DNA from: Pseudomonas wenzhouensis
GTDB lineage: Bacteria; Pseudomonadota; Gammaproteobacteria; Pseudomonadales; Pseudomonadaceae
NCBI RefSeq assembly: GCF_021029445.1
Contig: NZ_CP072610.1
Location: forward strand, 4,340,001 to 4,404,000
DNA length: 64,000 nucleotides
Direction: 5' to 3'
Below, one piece after another: positions 32,069 through 40,910 of the stretch; positions within the stretch are counted from its first letter, which is position 1, and every line of letters begins with the position of its first letter. Both the position numbers and the translations under genes were made by a program. The notes below the pieces were generated by a model, which was not told where the DNA came from, did not search any database, and saw only the letters and a list, made by a program, of their open reading frames with translations.

Positions 32069-34357
32069 ATGCACATCGACCGAACCGCCCTGCGCCTGAC
32101 CCTGGCCTACCTGCTGGCTGCCTTGCTCTGGGTGCTTCTCAGCGACCACCTGCTCGACCTGCTCGCCCCCGCCCAATACAAATCCCTGCAGTCGTTCAAG
32201 GGCCTGTTCTTCGTATGCCTCAGCGCCATCCTGCTCTACGCCATCCTGCAGCGGCACGCCGTGCACTATCGCCGCGCCCAGCAGACGCTGGCCGCCAGCG
32301 AAGAGCGCCTGCGCCTGGCACTGGACGCAACCCGTGACGGCCTGTGGGACCTGGACATGGCCACCCAGCGCGTTTTCTACTCGGACAGCTACAGTGCCCT
32401 GCTCGGCCTCGACAAAGCCGCGCTTGGCGATACCCGCGAGCAATGGGCCCAGTACCTGCACCCCGATGACCGCGAGCGCGTCATGCAGAAGATCGAGATC
32501 AACCTGCAACGTAGCGACTACCAGAACACCTACCGCATGCGCCACGCCGATGGCAGTTATCGCTGGATTCAGTCACGCGGCCGCCTGCTCTGTGACATCG
32601 ATGGCAAGCCGATGCGCTTCATTGGCATCGCCAGTGACATCACCCGGCAACGCGCCCTCGATGACAGCCTGCGCCAGGCCGCAGCCGTCTTCGATGCGAC
32701 CCAGGAAGGCGTCTTGGTCACCGATGCCGAGCAGCGCATCGTTCACGTCAACCCGGCCTTCAGCCGCATCACCGGCTACAACAGCGAGGAAATTCTCGGC
32801 CAGCGCCCCACCCTGCTCAAATCCGGGCGTCACGACGCGGCCTTCTACCACAGCCTGTGGCATGCCCTGGAGAGCCGCGGCGCCTGGAGTGGCGAGGTGT
32901 GGAACCGACGCAAGAGCGGCGAAATCTACCCGCAGTGGCAATGCATCCGCATGATCCATGACGAACAGGGCAACATCAGCCATTACGTGGCGGTGTTCTC
33001 CGACATCACCGCGCTCAAGCGTTCGCAGCGCGAGCTGGACTACCTGGCCCACCATGACCCGCTGAGCAACCTGCCCAACCGCCTGCTGTTCACCGAGCGC
33101 GTTGCCCATGCCCTGGAACGCAGCCACAACGAAGAACTGCAGGGTGCGGTACTGCTGATCGACCTCGACCACTTCAAGCACATCAACGAAAGCCTCGGCC
33201 ACAACGTCGGCGATCTGCTGCTCAAGGGCGTTGGCGAGCGCCTGCAGGACGATCTGCCTGCCGGCTGCACCCTGGCCCGGCTGGGCGGTGACGAATTCGG
33301 CCTGCTCAGCGAAAACTGCACGGAAGCCGCCCAGGCTGCCGACCTGGCGCAGCGTCTGCTGCGCAGCCTGGACGCGCCCTTTCGCCTCGACGGTCATGAA
33401 CTCTACATCGGCGCCAGCATCGGCATCAGCCTGTTCCCCGACGATGGGGATAGCGTCGAGCAGATCCTGCGCAATGCCGATTCGGCGCTGTTCAAGGCCA
33501 AGAGCAGCGGCCGCGAAGGCTATGCCTTCTATATTCAGGAACTGACCGATTACGCCCGCCAGCGCGTGGAGCTGGCCAGCAGCCTGCGCCACGCCCTCGA
33601 CAACGAGGAACTGCGCGTTTACTACCAACCACTACACGACCTGCGCGACGGCCGCCAGGTGGGCATGGAGGCGCTGGTACGCTGGCAGCACCCACAGCGC
33701 GGGCTGATTGCGCCTGGCGAATTCATCCCGATTGCCGAAGATAACGGCATGATCGGCGCCATCGACGCCTGGGTGTTGGAGCAGGCCTGTCGCCAGATGG
33801 TGCGCTGGAACGCCGAAGGCAGCACGCTCAGCTTCGTCGCAGTGAACGTCTCCAGCCGCCTGTTCAGCCGAGGCGAGCTGGACCAGAAAGTTGCCGGCGT
33901 GCTGGCTGCCACCGGCCTGCTACCCGAGCAGCTGGAGCTGGAAGTAACCGAGAGCGCGATCATGGAAGACCCTGATGCAGCCCTGAAACTGCTCACCAGC
34001 CTGCGCGCCCTGGGCGTGCGCCTGGCCATCGACGACTTCGGCACCGGTTATAGCTCGCTGGCGCGGTTGAAACGCCTGCCGGTAGACAAGCTCAAGCTCG
34101 ATCAGAGTTTCGTGCGCGGCCTGCCCGATGATCCCGAGGACGCCGCCATCGCCCGCGCGGTGATCGCGCTGGGCAAGAGCCTGGGCCTCAAGGTGCTGGC
34201 CGAAGGTATCGAGCAACCCGAGCAGGCCGACTTCCTGCGCGGACTGGGGTGCAACTATGGCCAGGGCTACCATTTCGGTCGGCCACAGCCAGTAGGCGCT
34301 ATATGCGCCGACATCAGCTCGCCCGACGAGGCCGGAAAAAACCAGCCCACTGCCTGA
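32069..34357 (+). CDS. membrane PAS-PAS-GGDEF-EAL protein
   Basis: 762 aa. Two membrane segments (about 7-29 and 48-66), two PAS/PAC domains (about 80-205 and 208-330), GGDEF (about 335-495) and EAL (about 510-745). GGDEF is intact ('ARLGGDEFGLL') but no RxxD I-site precedes it. EAL keeps 'MEALVRWQHP', 'AVNVSSRLF', 'ELEVTESAIMED' and 'AIDDFGTGYSSLARL', so phosphodiesterase activity is likely, with cyclase activity possible. The ATG at 32069 is chosen for length; its ribosome site (AGGAA, 14 nt away) is poor. Confidence 0.9.
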   Translation: MHIDRTALRLTLAYLLAALLWVLLSDHLLDLLAPAQYKSLQSFKGLFFVCLSAILLYAILQRHAVHYRRAQQTLAASEERLRLALDATRDGLWDLDMATQRVFYSDSYSALLGLDKAALGDTREQWAQYLHPDDRERVMQKIEINLQRSDYQNTYRMRHADGSYRWIQSRGRLLCDIDGKPMRFIGIASDITRQRALDDSLRQAAAVFDATQEGVLVTDAEQRIVHVNPAFSRITGYNSEEILGQRPTLLKSGRHDAAFYHSLWHALESRGAWSGEVWNRRKSGEIYPQWQCIRMIHDEQGNISHYVAVFSDITALKRSQRELDYLAHHDPLSNLPNRLLFTERVAHALERSHNEELQGAVLLIDLDHFKHINESLGHNVGDLLLKGVGERLQDDLPAGCTLARLGGDEFGLLSENCTEAAQAADLAQRLLRSLDAPFRLDGHELYIGASIGISLFPDDGDSVEQILRNADSALFKAKSSGREGYAFYIQELTDYARQRVELASSLRHALDNEELRVYYQPLHDLRDGRQVGMEALVRWQHPQRGLIAPGEFIPIAEDNGMIGAIDAWVLEQACRQMVRWNAEGSTLSFVAVNVSSRLFSRGELDQKVAGVLAATGLLPEQLELEVTESAIMEDPDAALKLLTSLRALGVRLAIDDFGTGYSSLARLKRLPVDKLKLDQSFVRGLPDDPEDAAIARAVIALGKSLGLKVLAEGIEQPEQADFLRGLGCNYGQGYHFGRPQPVGAICADISSPDEAGKNQPTA

Positions 34358-34532
34358 TGCCTGTCAGACGCTGCGATGCGCACAAGCGGCGCCCGCGGCG
34401 CAATCAGGACGATGCACCAGTGAAGGAAGAGAGCTGCGCAAGGCCGCCCTGGCGACCTTATCTGCCCGGTTTGCACCCGCTACCGACACCAGATGAACCC
34501 GTGCAGTACGCTCACACGGGGCTGCGCTCGGC

Positions 34533-35360
34533 TTACGCCTCGGCGCGCTGCATCAGCTGGCGCTGACGCCACTCCATGAAGGTCTTGAGGAACAGCGTGA
34601 GCAGCGCCATGCACGCCAGCAGACCGGCGGCGGTAAAGGCCGCTGCCGGCTTGTAGTCGTTGTTGAGCTGGTCGACTAGCAGCGGCAACGTCAGGGTCTG
34701 GTTGATGATGGTGCCGGAGACCACCGACACCGCACCAAACTCACCGACCGCACGGGCGTTGGTCACCACCACGCCATACAGCAACGCCCACTTGATCTTC
34801 GGCAGGCTGATACGCCGGAAAATCTGCCAGCCGCTGGCCCCCAGGCACATGGCGGCGGCCTCCTCGTCCTGCCCCTGGGCCTGCATGACCGGAATCAGGA
34901 TGCGCGCCACGTAAGGGGCGGTGACGAACACCGTGACCATGACGATGCCCGGCCAGGCAAACATCAGCTGCATGCCGTTATCGTAGAACCAGCGCCCGAC
35001 GAAGCTCTCCAGGCCGTAGACCACCAGGTAGCAGAGACCGGCGACCACCGGCGACACCGCATAGGGAATGTCGATCAGCGTGGTCAGCAGCTTGCGCCCG
35101 CGAAAGTCGTAGTGGGTCACGCACCAGGCCAGGCAGATGCCGAAGCACAGGTTCAGCGGCACGGTGATCGCCGCCACCAGCAGCGTCAGGCCGATGGCGT
35201 GGAGCATGTAGTCCTCGCCGAGGTTGCTCCACAGCAGATCCAGCCCGCCGGCCAGCGCCTTGGTGAAGATCAGCGCCAGCGGCACCAGCAACATCAACGT
35301 GACGACCATCAGGCCGAGCACTACCAGCGCCCACTGGCGCCAATCCTGAGGTTTTTTCAT
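34533..35360 (-). CDS. cysW: CysW, sulfate/thiosulfate ABC transporter permease (set 1)
   Basis: 275 aa, six membrane segments. 'FGICLAWCVTHYDFRGRKLLTTLIDIPYAVSPVVAGLCYLVVYG' and the EAA loop '[53 protein letters not shown]' identify CysW. The ATG at 35360 overlaps the cysT stop (ATGA); another ATG six codons upstream (35378) is possible. Set 1 (cysP-cysT-cysW) has no cysA: the next gene after cysW is the convergent GGDEF-EAL gene, so the ATPase must come from elsewhere, most simply the cysA at 55.7 kb. Confidence 0.92.
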   Translation of the reverse strand: MKKPQDWRQWALVVLGLMVVTLMLLVPLALIFTKALAGGLDLLWSNLGEDYMLHAIGLTLLVAAITVPLNLCFGICLAWCVTHYDFRGRKLLTTLIDIPYAVSPVVAGLCYLVVYGLESFVGRWFYDNGMQLMFAWPGIVMVTVFVTAPYVARILIPVMQAQGQDEEAAAMCLGASGWQIFRRISLPKIKWALLYGVVVTNARAVGEFGAVSVVSGTIINQTLTLPLLVDQLNNDYKPAAAFTAAGLLACMALLTLFLKTFMEWRQRQLMQRAEA

Positions 35361-36196
35361 CGACCTTGCCGTTGCCATGCGAACAGACGCCCCTGCACGA
35401 CCTGCAGGAGGAACAGAAGAGCCAGCGACGCAAGCAGAATCACCGAAGCGATGGCCGCCGCCGCCGGGTAATTGAACTCCTGCAGACGGACGAAGATCAT
35501 CAGCGAGCTGACTTCCGTCTGGTAGGGAATGTTGCCGGCGATCATGATCACCGCGCCGAACTCACCGAGGCTGCGCACGAATGCCTGCGAACCGCCGGTG
35601 ACCAGCGCCGGGGTCAGGGTCGGCAGGATCACCTTGCGAAAGGTCTGCATGCGGCTGGCACCCAATGTGCGCGCGGCCTCTTCGTATTCCGAACCGAGGT
35701 CCTGCAGCACCGGCTGTACCGTGCGCACCACGAAGGGAATGCTGGTGAACACCATCGCCACCACGATACCGGCGTAGGCGTAAGCCACCTTGAAGCCCAG
35801 CCACTGGCCGATCCAGCCATTGGGCACGAGCAGCGCGGCGAGGGTCAGGCCGGCGACCGAGGTGGGCAGGGCAAAGGGCAGATCGACCAGCGCATCAACG
35901 ATGCGCCGACCAGGAAAATCGTAACGGGTGATGATCCAGGCCAGCAGCAGGCCGATCACCAGTACCGCCAGAGTCGAGTAGAACGCCGCGGAGATGGTCA
36001 CCTTGTAGGTCTGCACCACGCGCGGATCGCTGATGGCGAACCAGTATTGCGCCCAGCTCATGTCGCTGACGTACAACAGCAGCGCCGACAGCGGCAGCAG
36101 GATCACCAGCGACAGGTACAGCACGCTGACGCCGAAGCTCAGGCCGAAGCCAGGCAGCAGCGGAGTCTGCAGGAAGAACAGCGTTGGTTTACTCAC
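35357..36196 (-). CDS. cysT: CysT (CysU), sulfate/thiosulfate ABC transporter permease (set 1)
   Basis: 279 aa, six membrane segments. 'LLPGFGLSFGVSVLYLSLVILLPLSALLL' is the CysT first helix, and the EAA loop is 'EYEEAARTLGASRMQTFRKVILPTLTPALVTGGSQAFVRSLGEFGAVIMIAGN'. It pairs with CysW to form the channel. It lies 81 bp downstream of cysP and overlaps cysW by 4 nt. Confidence 0.93.
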   Translation of the reverse strand: MSKPTLFFLQTPLLPGFGLSFGVSVLYLSLVILLPLSALLLYVSDMSWAQYWFAISDPRVVQTYKVTISAAFYSTLAVLVIGLLLAWIITRYDFPGRRIVDALVDLPFALPTSVAGLTLAALLVPNGWIGQWLGFKVAYAYAGIVVAMVFTSIPFVVRTVQPVLQDLGSEYEEAARTLGASRMQTFRKVILPTLTPALVTGGSQAFVRSLGEFGAVIMIAGNIPYQTEVSSLMIFVRLQEFNYPAAAAIASVILLASLALLFLLQVVQGRLFAWQRQGR

Positions 36197-36277
36197 GAAA
36201 AAGCTCGGCTCTACAAATGCAGTTGGCCGCCAATAGGGCGGCCAACGAACCTGAAAATCGGCTATCCAGGGCGAGTA

Positions 36278-37294
36278 TCAACGGCCCTCAGCCAAGAGTT
36301 GGTCAAGAATACCACCGTTGTCGAAATGCTTGGCGGTGATCTCGTCCCAGGTGCCCAGTACCTCGGTCGGGTTGATCAGGCGCACCGGAGCGAACTGCGC
36401 CTTGGTCGCCTCGACCACTTCCGGGTTGTGCACACGGTAGTTGTAGCGGGTCAGCAGTTGCTGGATGTCCTTGCTGTACTGGAAGTCGAGGAAGGCCTTG
36501 GCCTGCTCGCGAGTACCGCGCTCGTCAGCCACCTTGTCGACGATGGCCACCGGGAACTCGGCCAGTACGCTGACCTCCGGCACCACGATTTCCAGGTTGG
36601 CGGATTTGAACTCGTCACCCTTGGCGATGTTGATCACTTCCGACTCGAAGGTCAGCAGCACGTCGCCCTGGCCGTTCTGAGCGAAGGCTACGGTGGCGCC
36701 ACGGCCGCCGGTGGGGAAGTTCTCGACGTTCTTCAGCAGCTTGCCGACGAAGGCCTTGACCTTCTCCTGGTCACCGTTGAATTTCTCGTTGGCGAACAGC
36801 CAGGCGCCCAGGTAGCTGTAGCGGGCGTTGCCGGAGGTCTTGGGGTTGGGGAATACCAGTTTCACGTCATCGCGAATCAGGTCATCCCAGCTCTTGATGT
36901 TCTTCGGGTTGCCTTCGCGCACCAGGAAGGCGGTGGTGCTGTAGTACGGCGAGCTGTTGTTGGGGAACTGCTCGGCCCAGTCCTCGCGCAGCAGCTTGCG
37001 CTTGGCCAGGATGTCCACGTCGGTCACCTGGTTGAAGGTGACCACGTCGACCTTCTTGCCCTGAATGATGTCCTGCGCCTGGCGCGAAGTACCGGCGAAG
37101 GACTGGATGATCTTCACTTCCTTGCCGCTCTGCTGCTTCCAGTGCTCGACGAACAGCGGGTTGATCTCGCCGAACAGCTCGCGGGCGATGTCGTAGGAGG
37201 CGTTGTGGAATGGCGTATCGGCCGCAGCATGGCTCAGCGAGCCAGTCAGCAGGGTGGCACTGGCCACGGTGGCCAGAACGATCTTCTTCAGCAT
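36278..37294 (-). CDS. cysP: CysP-type thiosulfate/sulfate-binding protein
   Basis: 338 aa with a signal peptide (MLKKIVLATVASATLLTGSL, cut after SHA). SBP of the sulfate family, but residues that contact sulfate in the Salmonella Sbp structure differ: the GGSGK loop is AGTSR, SGG is SGN ('KTSGNARY'), GARGST is GGRGAT, and the Trp of AWENEA is Phe ('FESEV'). With 'DVVTFNQVTDVDIL' these are features I recall of E. coli CysP (thiosulfate) rather than Sbp. The second system at 52.9 kb has the Sbp pattern. An AT-rich, CysB-like stretch precedes it. Confidence 0.85.
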   Translation of the reverse strand: MLKKIVLATVASATLLTGSLSHAAADTPFHNASYDIARELFGEINPLFVEHWKQQSGKEVKIIQSFAGTSRQAQDIIQGKKVDVVTFNQVTDVDILAKRKLLREDWAEQFPNNSSPYYSTTAFLVREGNPKNIKSWDDLIRDDVKLVFPNPKTSGNARYSYLGAWLFANEKFNGDQEKVKAFVGKLLKNVENFPTGGRGATVAFAQNGQGDVLLTFESEVINIAKGDEFKSANLEIVVPEVSVLAEFPVAIVDKVADERGTREQAKAFLDFQYSKDIQQLLTRYNYRVHNPEVVEATKAQFAPVRLINPTEVLGTWDEITAKHFDNGGILDQLLAEGR

Positions 37295-37360
37295 CTATGG
37301 CGTCCTTCTTATCGCGAGAGGAACCTGCAGGCAGGCTATTTGATGGCGTGATTCTGCAGA

Positions 37361-37406
37361 AAAAACATATAGCTGAAAAATATCTTTTTCTTTTCTTCTT
37401 ATAACC
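37361..37406 (-). promoter_or_regulatory. AT-rich candidate CysB/promoter region of cysP
   Basis: A 46-bp stretch of A/T runs (minus strand: TTATAAGAAGAAAAG, then GATATTTTTC, TATATG) just upstream of cysP, in a GC-rich genome. Similar stretches precede lsfA and oscA. The CysB assignment is inference. Confidence 0.45.
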
Positions 37407-37407
37407 A

Positions 37408-37525
37408 GGCTCTGATCGTTCCTCACGCTCCGCGTGGGAATGCATCCAGAGACGCTCCGCGTCAGATGCTGGTGCAGCATCAGAGCGGCCAGGCTTGGAC
37501 TCCCACGCTGACGCGAGGGAGCCAT
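37408..37525. repeat. extragenic repeat with CGCTCCGCG stems
   Basis: Contains CTCACGCTCCGCGTGGGA and, 25 bp on, GACGCTCCGCGTC (an 11-bp near-palindrome), then TCCCACGCTGACGCGAGGGA. These short GC-rich stems are a familiar intergenic repeat in pseudomonads and probably sit behind the mop gene promoter. Confidence 0.55.
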
Positions 37526-37535
37526 CGGCTGCTGA

Positions 37536-37751
37536 TCAGAGTTTGGCGATGGACACCTCGGTGGATTTGACGAAGGCGATCACCTCGCTGCCCACCTGCA
37601 GTTCCAGCTCGCGCACGGAACGGGTGGTGATCACCGACGTGACGATGCCGGCAGCGGTCTGCACGTCGATTTCCGAGAGCACGTCGCCGATGACGATTTC
37701 CTTGATGTTGCCCTTGAACTGGTTACGCACGTTGATGGCTTTGATGGTCAT
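37536..37751 (-). CDS. Mop-type TOBE molybdopterin/oxyanion-binding protein (SsuF-like)
   Basis: 71 aa: 'MTIKAINVRNQFKGNIKEIV', then 'VQTAAGIVTSVITTRSVRELELQVGSEVIAFVKSTEVSI', a single complete TOBE/Mop domain that binds molybdate-like oxyanions as a hexamer in homologues. It is the last gene after ssuEADCB on the minus strand, the position named ssuF in P. putida, where it is needed for sulfonate use. An 88-bp space with a hairpin repeat separates it from ssuB. Confidence 0.88.
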   Translation of the reverse strand: MTIKAINVRNQFKGNIKEIVIGDVLSEIDVQTAAGIVTSVITTRSVRELELQVGSEVIAFVKSTEVSIAKL

Positions 37752-37777
37752 GGTGTTTCTCCTGATGGTTCACTGAT

Positions 37778-37834
37778 GTAGCCCGGATGCAATCCGGGAA
37801 ATTCTTCAGCCGCCCCGGATTGCCTCCGGGCTAC
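37778..37834. repeat. REP-like pair between mop and ssuB
   Basis: GTAGCCCGGATGCAATCCGG and, inverted, CCCCGGATTGCCTCCGGGCTAC: two copies facing each other, forming a long stem. The same unit recurs at 39.5, 39.66, 48.9 and 50.8 kb. Confidence 0.85.
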
Positions 37835-37838
37835 GGCG

Positions 37839-38639
37839 TCACAGCGCCCAACGCAATTGCGTGGGCAGGGGTGATACGGGTTCCGGGGGCGTCGGCAATT
37901 GCGGCTGCGCCAGCACCCGGTCGAGCACGCGCGCTTCCAGTGCCGCCAGCAACGGCGAGCCATGTGGGCGTGGGCGTACCAGTTGCACATCGAGGTCGAG
38001 GCCGATCTGGCCGTCCTCGATCAGGATCACCCGATCGGCCACGGCGACCGCTTCGGCCACGTCGTGGGTCACCAGCAGCACGGTGAAGCCATGCTGCTGC
38101 CACAGGCGTTCGATCAGTTGCTGCATCTCGATGCGGGTCAAGGCATCCAGTGCACCCAGCGGCTCGTCGAGCAGCAGCAGGCGCGGCCGGTGGATCAGCG
38201 CCCGGGCCAGGGCCACGCGCTGCTTCTGCCCGCCGGACAGGGCTGCCGGCCATTCACCTGCGCGATCAGCCAGGCCGACCGCAGCCAGGGCTTCCTCGGC
38301 CTGCTGGCGCCAGTTGCCGGAAAGGCCCAGGCCGACGTTGTCGATCACCCGCTTCCAGGGCAGTAGCCGCGAGTCCTGGAACATCAGGCGAATGTCCTCA
38401 CGCACCGCGTTGAGCGAGCCACTGCCGGCCAGCAACTGACCGCCGCTGGGTTGATCCAACCCGGCCAGCAGACGCAGCAAGGTGCTCTTGCCGCAGCCAC
38501 TGCGGCCGACCACGGCGACGAACTGGCCGGCCGGGATATGCAGGTCGATGCCCTTGAGCACCTGGCGCTCGCCGAAGGACTTCTCGATGTTCTCGATCGC
38601 CAGGGGAATGCCCTGACGAATGTTATGCAGCGCTGTCAT
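37839..38639 (-). CDS. ssuB: SsuB, aliphatic sulfonate ABC transporter ATP-binding protein
   Basis: 266 aa. Walker [11 protein letters not shown]-loop '[22 protein letters not shown]' (the 'LLPW' is typical of the SsuB/TauB family), signature LSGGQKQR, Walker [14 protein letters not shown]-loop '[17 protein letters not shown]'. The ATG at 38639 ([10 protein letters not shown]) overlaps the ssuC stop. It energises sulfonate import through SsuC. Confidence 0.94.
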   Translation of the reverse strand: MTALHNIRQGIPLAIENIEKSFGERQVLKGIDLHIPAGQFVAVVGRSGCGKSTLLRLLAGLDQPSGGQLLAGSGSLNAVREDIRLMFQDSRLLPWKRVIDNVGLGLSGNWRQQAEEALAAVGLADRAGEWPAALSGGQKQRVALARALIHRPRLLLLDEPLGALDALTRIEMQQLIERLWQQHGFTVLLVTHDVAEAVAVADRVILIEDGQIGLDLDVQLVRPRPHGSPLLAALEARVLDRVLAQPQLPTPPEPVSPLPTQLRWAL

Positions 38640-39430
38640 TGGCCACCTGCCTTGGCCTGATAGGCCGGGTGCCAGCGCAGCCACACACGTTCGAGGCCAC
38701 GGGCAGCGACGTCGGCCAGCTTGCCGAGCACCGCGTAGAGCAGGATCGCCAGCACCACCACGTCGGTCTGCAGGAACTCACGGGCATTCATCGCCAGGTA
38801 GCCGATGCCGCTGCTGGCCGAGATGGTTTCGGCCACGATCAGCGTCAGCCACATGAAGCCGAGGGCGAAACGCACACCGACCAGGATCGACGGCAATGCG
38901 CCGGGCAGGATCACCTGACGGAACAGCGCGAAGCCGGACAGGCCATAGCTGCGCGCCATCTCCACCAGCGCCGGGTCGACGTTACGGATGCCGTGGTAGG
39001 TATTGAGGTAGATCGGGAACAGCGTGCCGAGCGCGACCAGGAACACCTTGGCCGCCTCGTCGATGCCGAACCAGAGGATCACCAGCGGGATCAGCGCCAG
39101 GTGCGGCACGTTGCGGATCATCTGCACCGAACTGTCGAGAAAGCGCTCGCCCCATTTCGACAGGCCGGTGATAAAGCCCAGCAGCAGGCCGATACCACCG
39201 CCGATGGCGAAGCCGATCCCGGCGCGCTGGCCACTGATCGCCAGATGCTGCCAGATTTCGCCGGAGGCCAGCAGTTGCCAGCCGGCGGCGAGCACGGCGC
39301 TGGGCGCCGGCAGGATACGGCTGGACAGCCAGCCACTGACCACCGCCAGTTGCCAGGCGGCCAGCAGCCCCAGCGGCAAGGCCCAGGGCGCGGCGCGCAG
39401 GGCCAGTGTGTGAAGGGTCGTGTTGCTCAT
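38636..39430 (-). CDS. ssuC: SsuC, aliphatic sulfonate ABC transporter permease
   Basis: 264 aa, six membrane segments, with the EAA loop '[50 protein letters not shown]'. The ATG at 39430 ([10 protein letters not shown]) is chosen; the frame runs 14 codons further into a repeat. A 270-bp repeat-filled gap separates it from ssuD. Confidence 0.94.
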   Translation of the reverse strand: MSNTTLHTLALRAAPWALPLGLLAAWQLAVVSGWLSSRILPAPSAVLAAGWQLLASGEIWQHLAISGQRAGIGFAIGGGIGLLLGFITGLSKWGERFLDSSVQMIRNVPHLALIPLVILWFGIDEAAKVFLVALGTLFPIYLNTYHGIRNVDPALVEMARSYGLSGFALFRQVILPGALPSILVGVRFALGFMWLTLIVAETISASSGIGYLAMNAREFLQTDVVVLAILLYAVLGKLADVAARGLERVWLRWHPAYQAKAGGQ

Positions 39431-39460
39431 GATTGCCTCGAAGAATTCTGTGTCTCTGTC

Positions 39461-39680
39461 CCCGGATTGCATCCGGGCTACGGCGCTGGATGTAGCCCGG
39501 ATGCAATCCGGGAAAGTCGTGCGCCTGCCCCCTCTCCCCTACCCTCCCCAAAGGGACGAGGGAGCTATCAGGTGCCGTCGGAATACCCAGCGGCACGCTT
39601 TGGCTCCCCTCTCCCGCTTGCGGGAGAGGGGCTGGGGGAGAGGGCGCTTTTCACCCCGTAGCCCGGATGAAATCCGGGAA
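39461..39680. repeat. composite repeat cluster between ssuD and ssuC
   Basis: An inverted pair of the CCCGGATTGCATCCGGGCTAC unit (39461-39512), CCCTCTCCCCTACCCTCCCC, a second stem CTCTCCCGCTTGCGGGAGAG (about 39608-39627), and a single GTAGCCCGGATGAAATCCGG (39658-39677). It fills the longest gap in the ssu operon and probably processes or stabilises the message. Confidence 0.82.
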
Positions 39681-39700
39681 GCCCCGTACCCGCGCTCCCC

Positions 39701-40849
39701 TCAACTCGCCGAAGCCGCCTTCGGCAAAATGTCGCTGGAGATCATTTCGCCGAACGGGCTGACATAGCCGCGACTTTCCGGACGCTCCGGCTGGGCCACA
39801 TCCAGATGCGGGAACAGCAGTTCGGCGACCCGGTACGACTCCTCCAGATGCGGGTAGCCGGAGAAGATGAAGGTGTCGATGCCCAGCTCCGCGTATTCCT
39901 TGACCCGCGCCGCCACGGTCGGGCCATCGCCGACCAGGGCGGTGCCGGCGCCGCCGCGCACCAGGCCGACACCGGCCCAGAGGTTCGGCGACACTTCCAG
40001 GTTGTCTTTCTTGCCGCCGTGCAGGGCAGCCATGCGCTGTTGGCCGACGGAGTCGAAGCGCGCCAGCGACGCCTGCGCGCGGTCGATGGTGTCCTGATCC
40101 AGGTGGCTGATCAGGCGATCCGCCGCCGCCCAGGCTTCCTCGTTGGTCTCGCGCACGATCACGTGCAGGCGAATGCCGAAGCGCACTTCGCGCCCCTGCT
40201 TGGCCGCCTTCTCGCGCACCTGGGCGATCTTCTCGGCCACGGCGGCCGGCGGCTCGCCCCAGGTCAGGTACAGCTCGACCTGCTCGGCGGCCAGATCCTG
40301 CGCGGCGTCGGAGGAACCACCGAAATACAGCGGCGGACGCGGCTGCTGGATCGGCGGGTAGAGCAGCTTGGCGCCCTTCACCTGGATGTGCTTGCCGGCG
40401 TAGTCGACGGTTTCGCCTTCCAGCACGCGGCGCCAGATGCGGGTGAATTCGACGGATGCCTCATAGCGTTCGGCATGCGACAGGTGCAGGCCATCGCCGG
40501 CCAGCTCGTCCGGGTCGCCCCCGGTCACCAGGTTGAACAGCGCACGGCCGTTGGACAGACGATCCAGGGTCGCCGCCTGGCGCGCGGCCACGGTCGGCGA
40601 AATGATCCCTGGGCGCAGGGCGACGAGGAACTTCAGGTTCTGCGTGAGCGGGATCAGCGAAGCCGCCACCAGCCAGGAATCCTCGCAGGAACGCCCGGTG
40701 GGGATCAGTACGCCGCCGAAACCGAGGCGGTCAGCCGCCTGGGCAATCTGCGCCAGATAACCATGGTCGACGGCGCGCGCGCCTTCGGCGGTGCCCAGGT
40801 ACTTGCCATCACCATGGGTAGGCAGGAACCAGAAGATGTTGAGGCTCAT
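39701..40849 (-). CDS. ssuD: SsuD, FMNH2-dependent alkanesulfonate monooxygenase
   Basis: 382 aa, full length. It cleaves C-S bonds of alkanesulfonates to aldehyde and sulfite using FMNH2 from SsuE. '[20 protein letters not shown]', '[22 protein letters not shown]', '[41 protein letters not shown]' and '[25 protein letters not shown]' are SsuD hallmarks within the bacterial luciferase fold; a conserved catalytic Cys (in RSCEDSW) and Arg are present. The ATG follows GGAGACAACTCC. Confidence 0.96.
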   Translation of the reverse strand: MSLNIFWFLPTHGDGKYLGTAEGARAVDHGYLAQIAQAADRLGFGGVLIPTGRSCEDSWLVAASLIPLTQNLKFLVALRPGIISPTVAARQAATLDRLSNGRALFNLVTGGDPDELAGDGLHLSHAERYEASVEFTRIWRRVLEGETVDYAGKHIQVKGAKLLYPPIQQPRPPLYFGGSSDAAQDLAAEQVELYLTWGEPPAAVAEKIAQVREKAAKQGREVRFGIRLHVIVRETNEEAWAAADRLISHLDQDTIDRAQASLARFDSVGQQRMAALHGGKKDNLEVSPNLWAGVGLVRGGAGTALVGDGPTVAARVKEYAELGIDTFIFSGYPHLEESYRVAELLFPHLDVAQPERPESRGYVSPFGEMISSDILPKAASAS

Positions 40850-40869
40850 GGAGTTGTCTCCTTGGATTC

Positions 40870-40906
40870 GCTCCCCTCTCCCACCGGGAGAGGGGCTGGG
40901 GGTGAG
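40870..40906. repeat. CTCTCCC hairpin between ssuA and ssuD
   Basis: CCCCTCTCCC-ACC-GGGAGAGGGG, then CTGGGGGTGAGG: a perfect 10-bp stem of the same family as inside the MITE at 1.8 kb and at 39.6 kb. No T-run for minus-strand termination. Confidence 0.82.
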
Positions 40907-40910
40907 GGTT

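Noticed and set aside
37408..37525. CRISPR-like array of CGCTCCGCG stems
   Set aside because: Only two or three unequal stems without regular spacers; it is a common extragenic repeat. No CRISPR array or cas gene is in the window.
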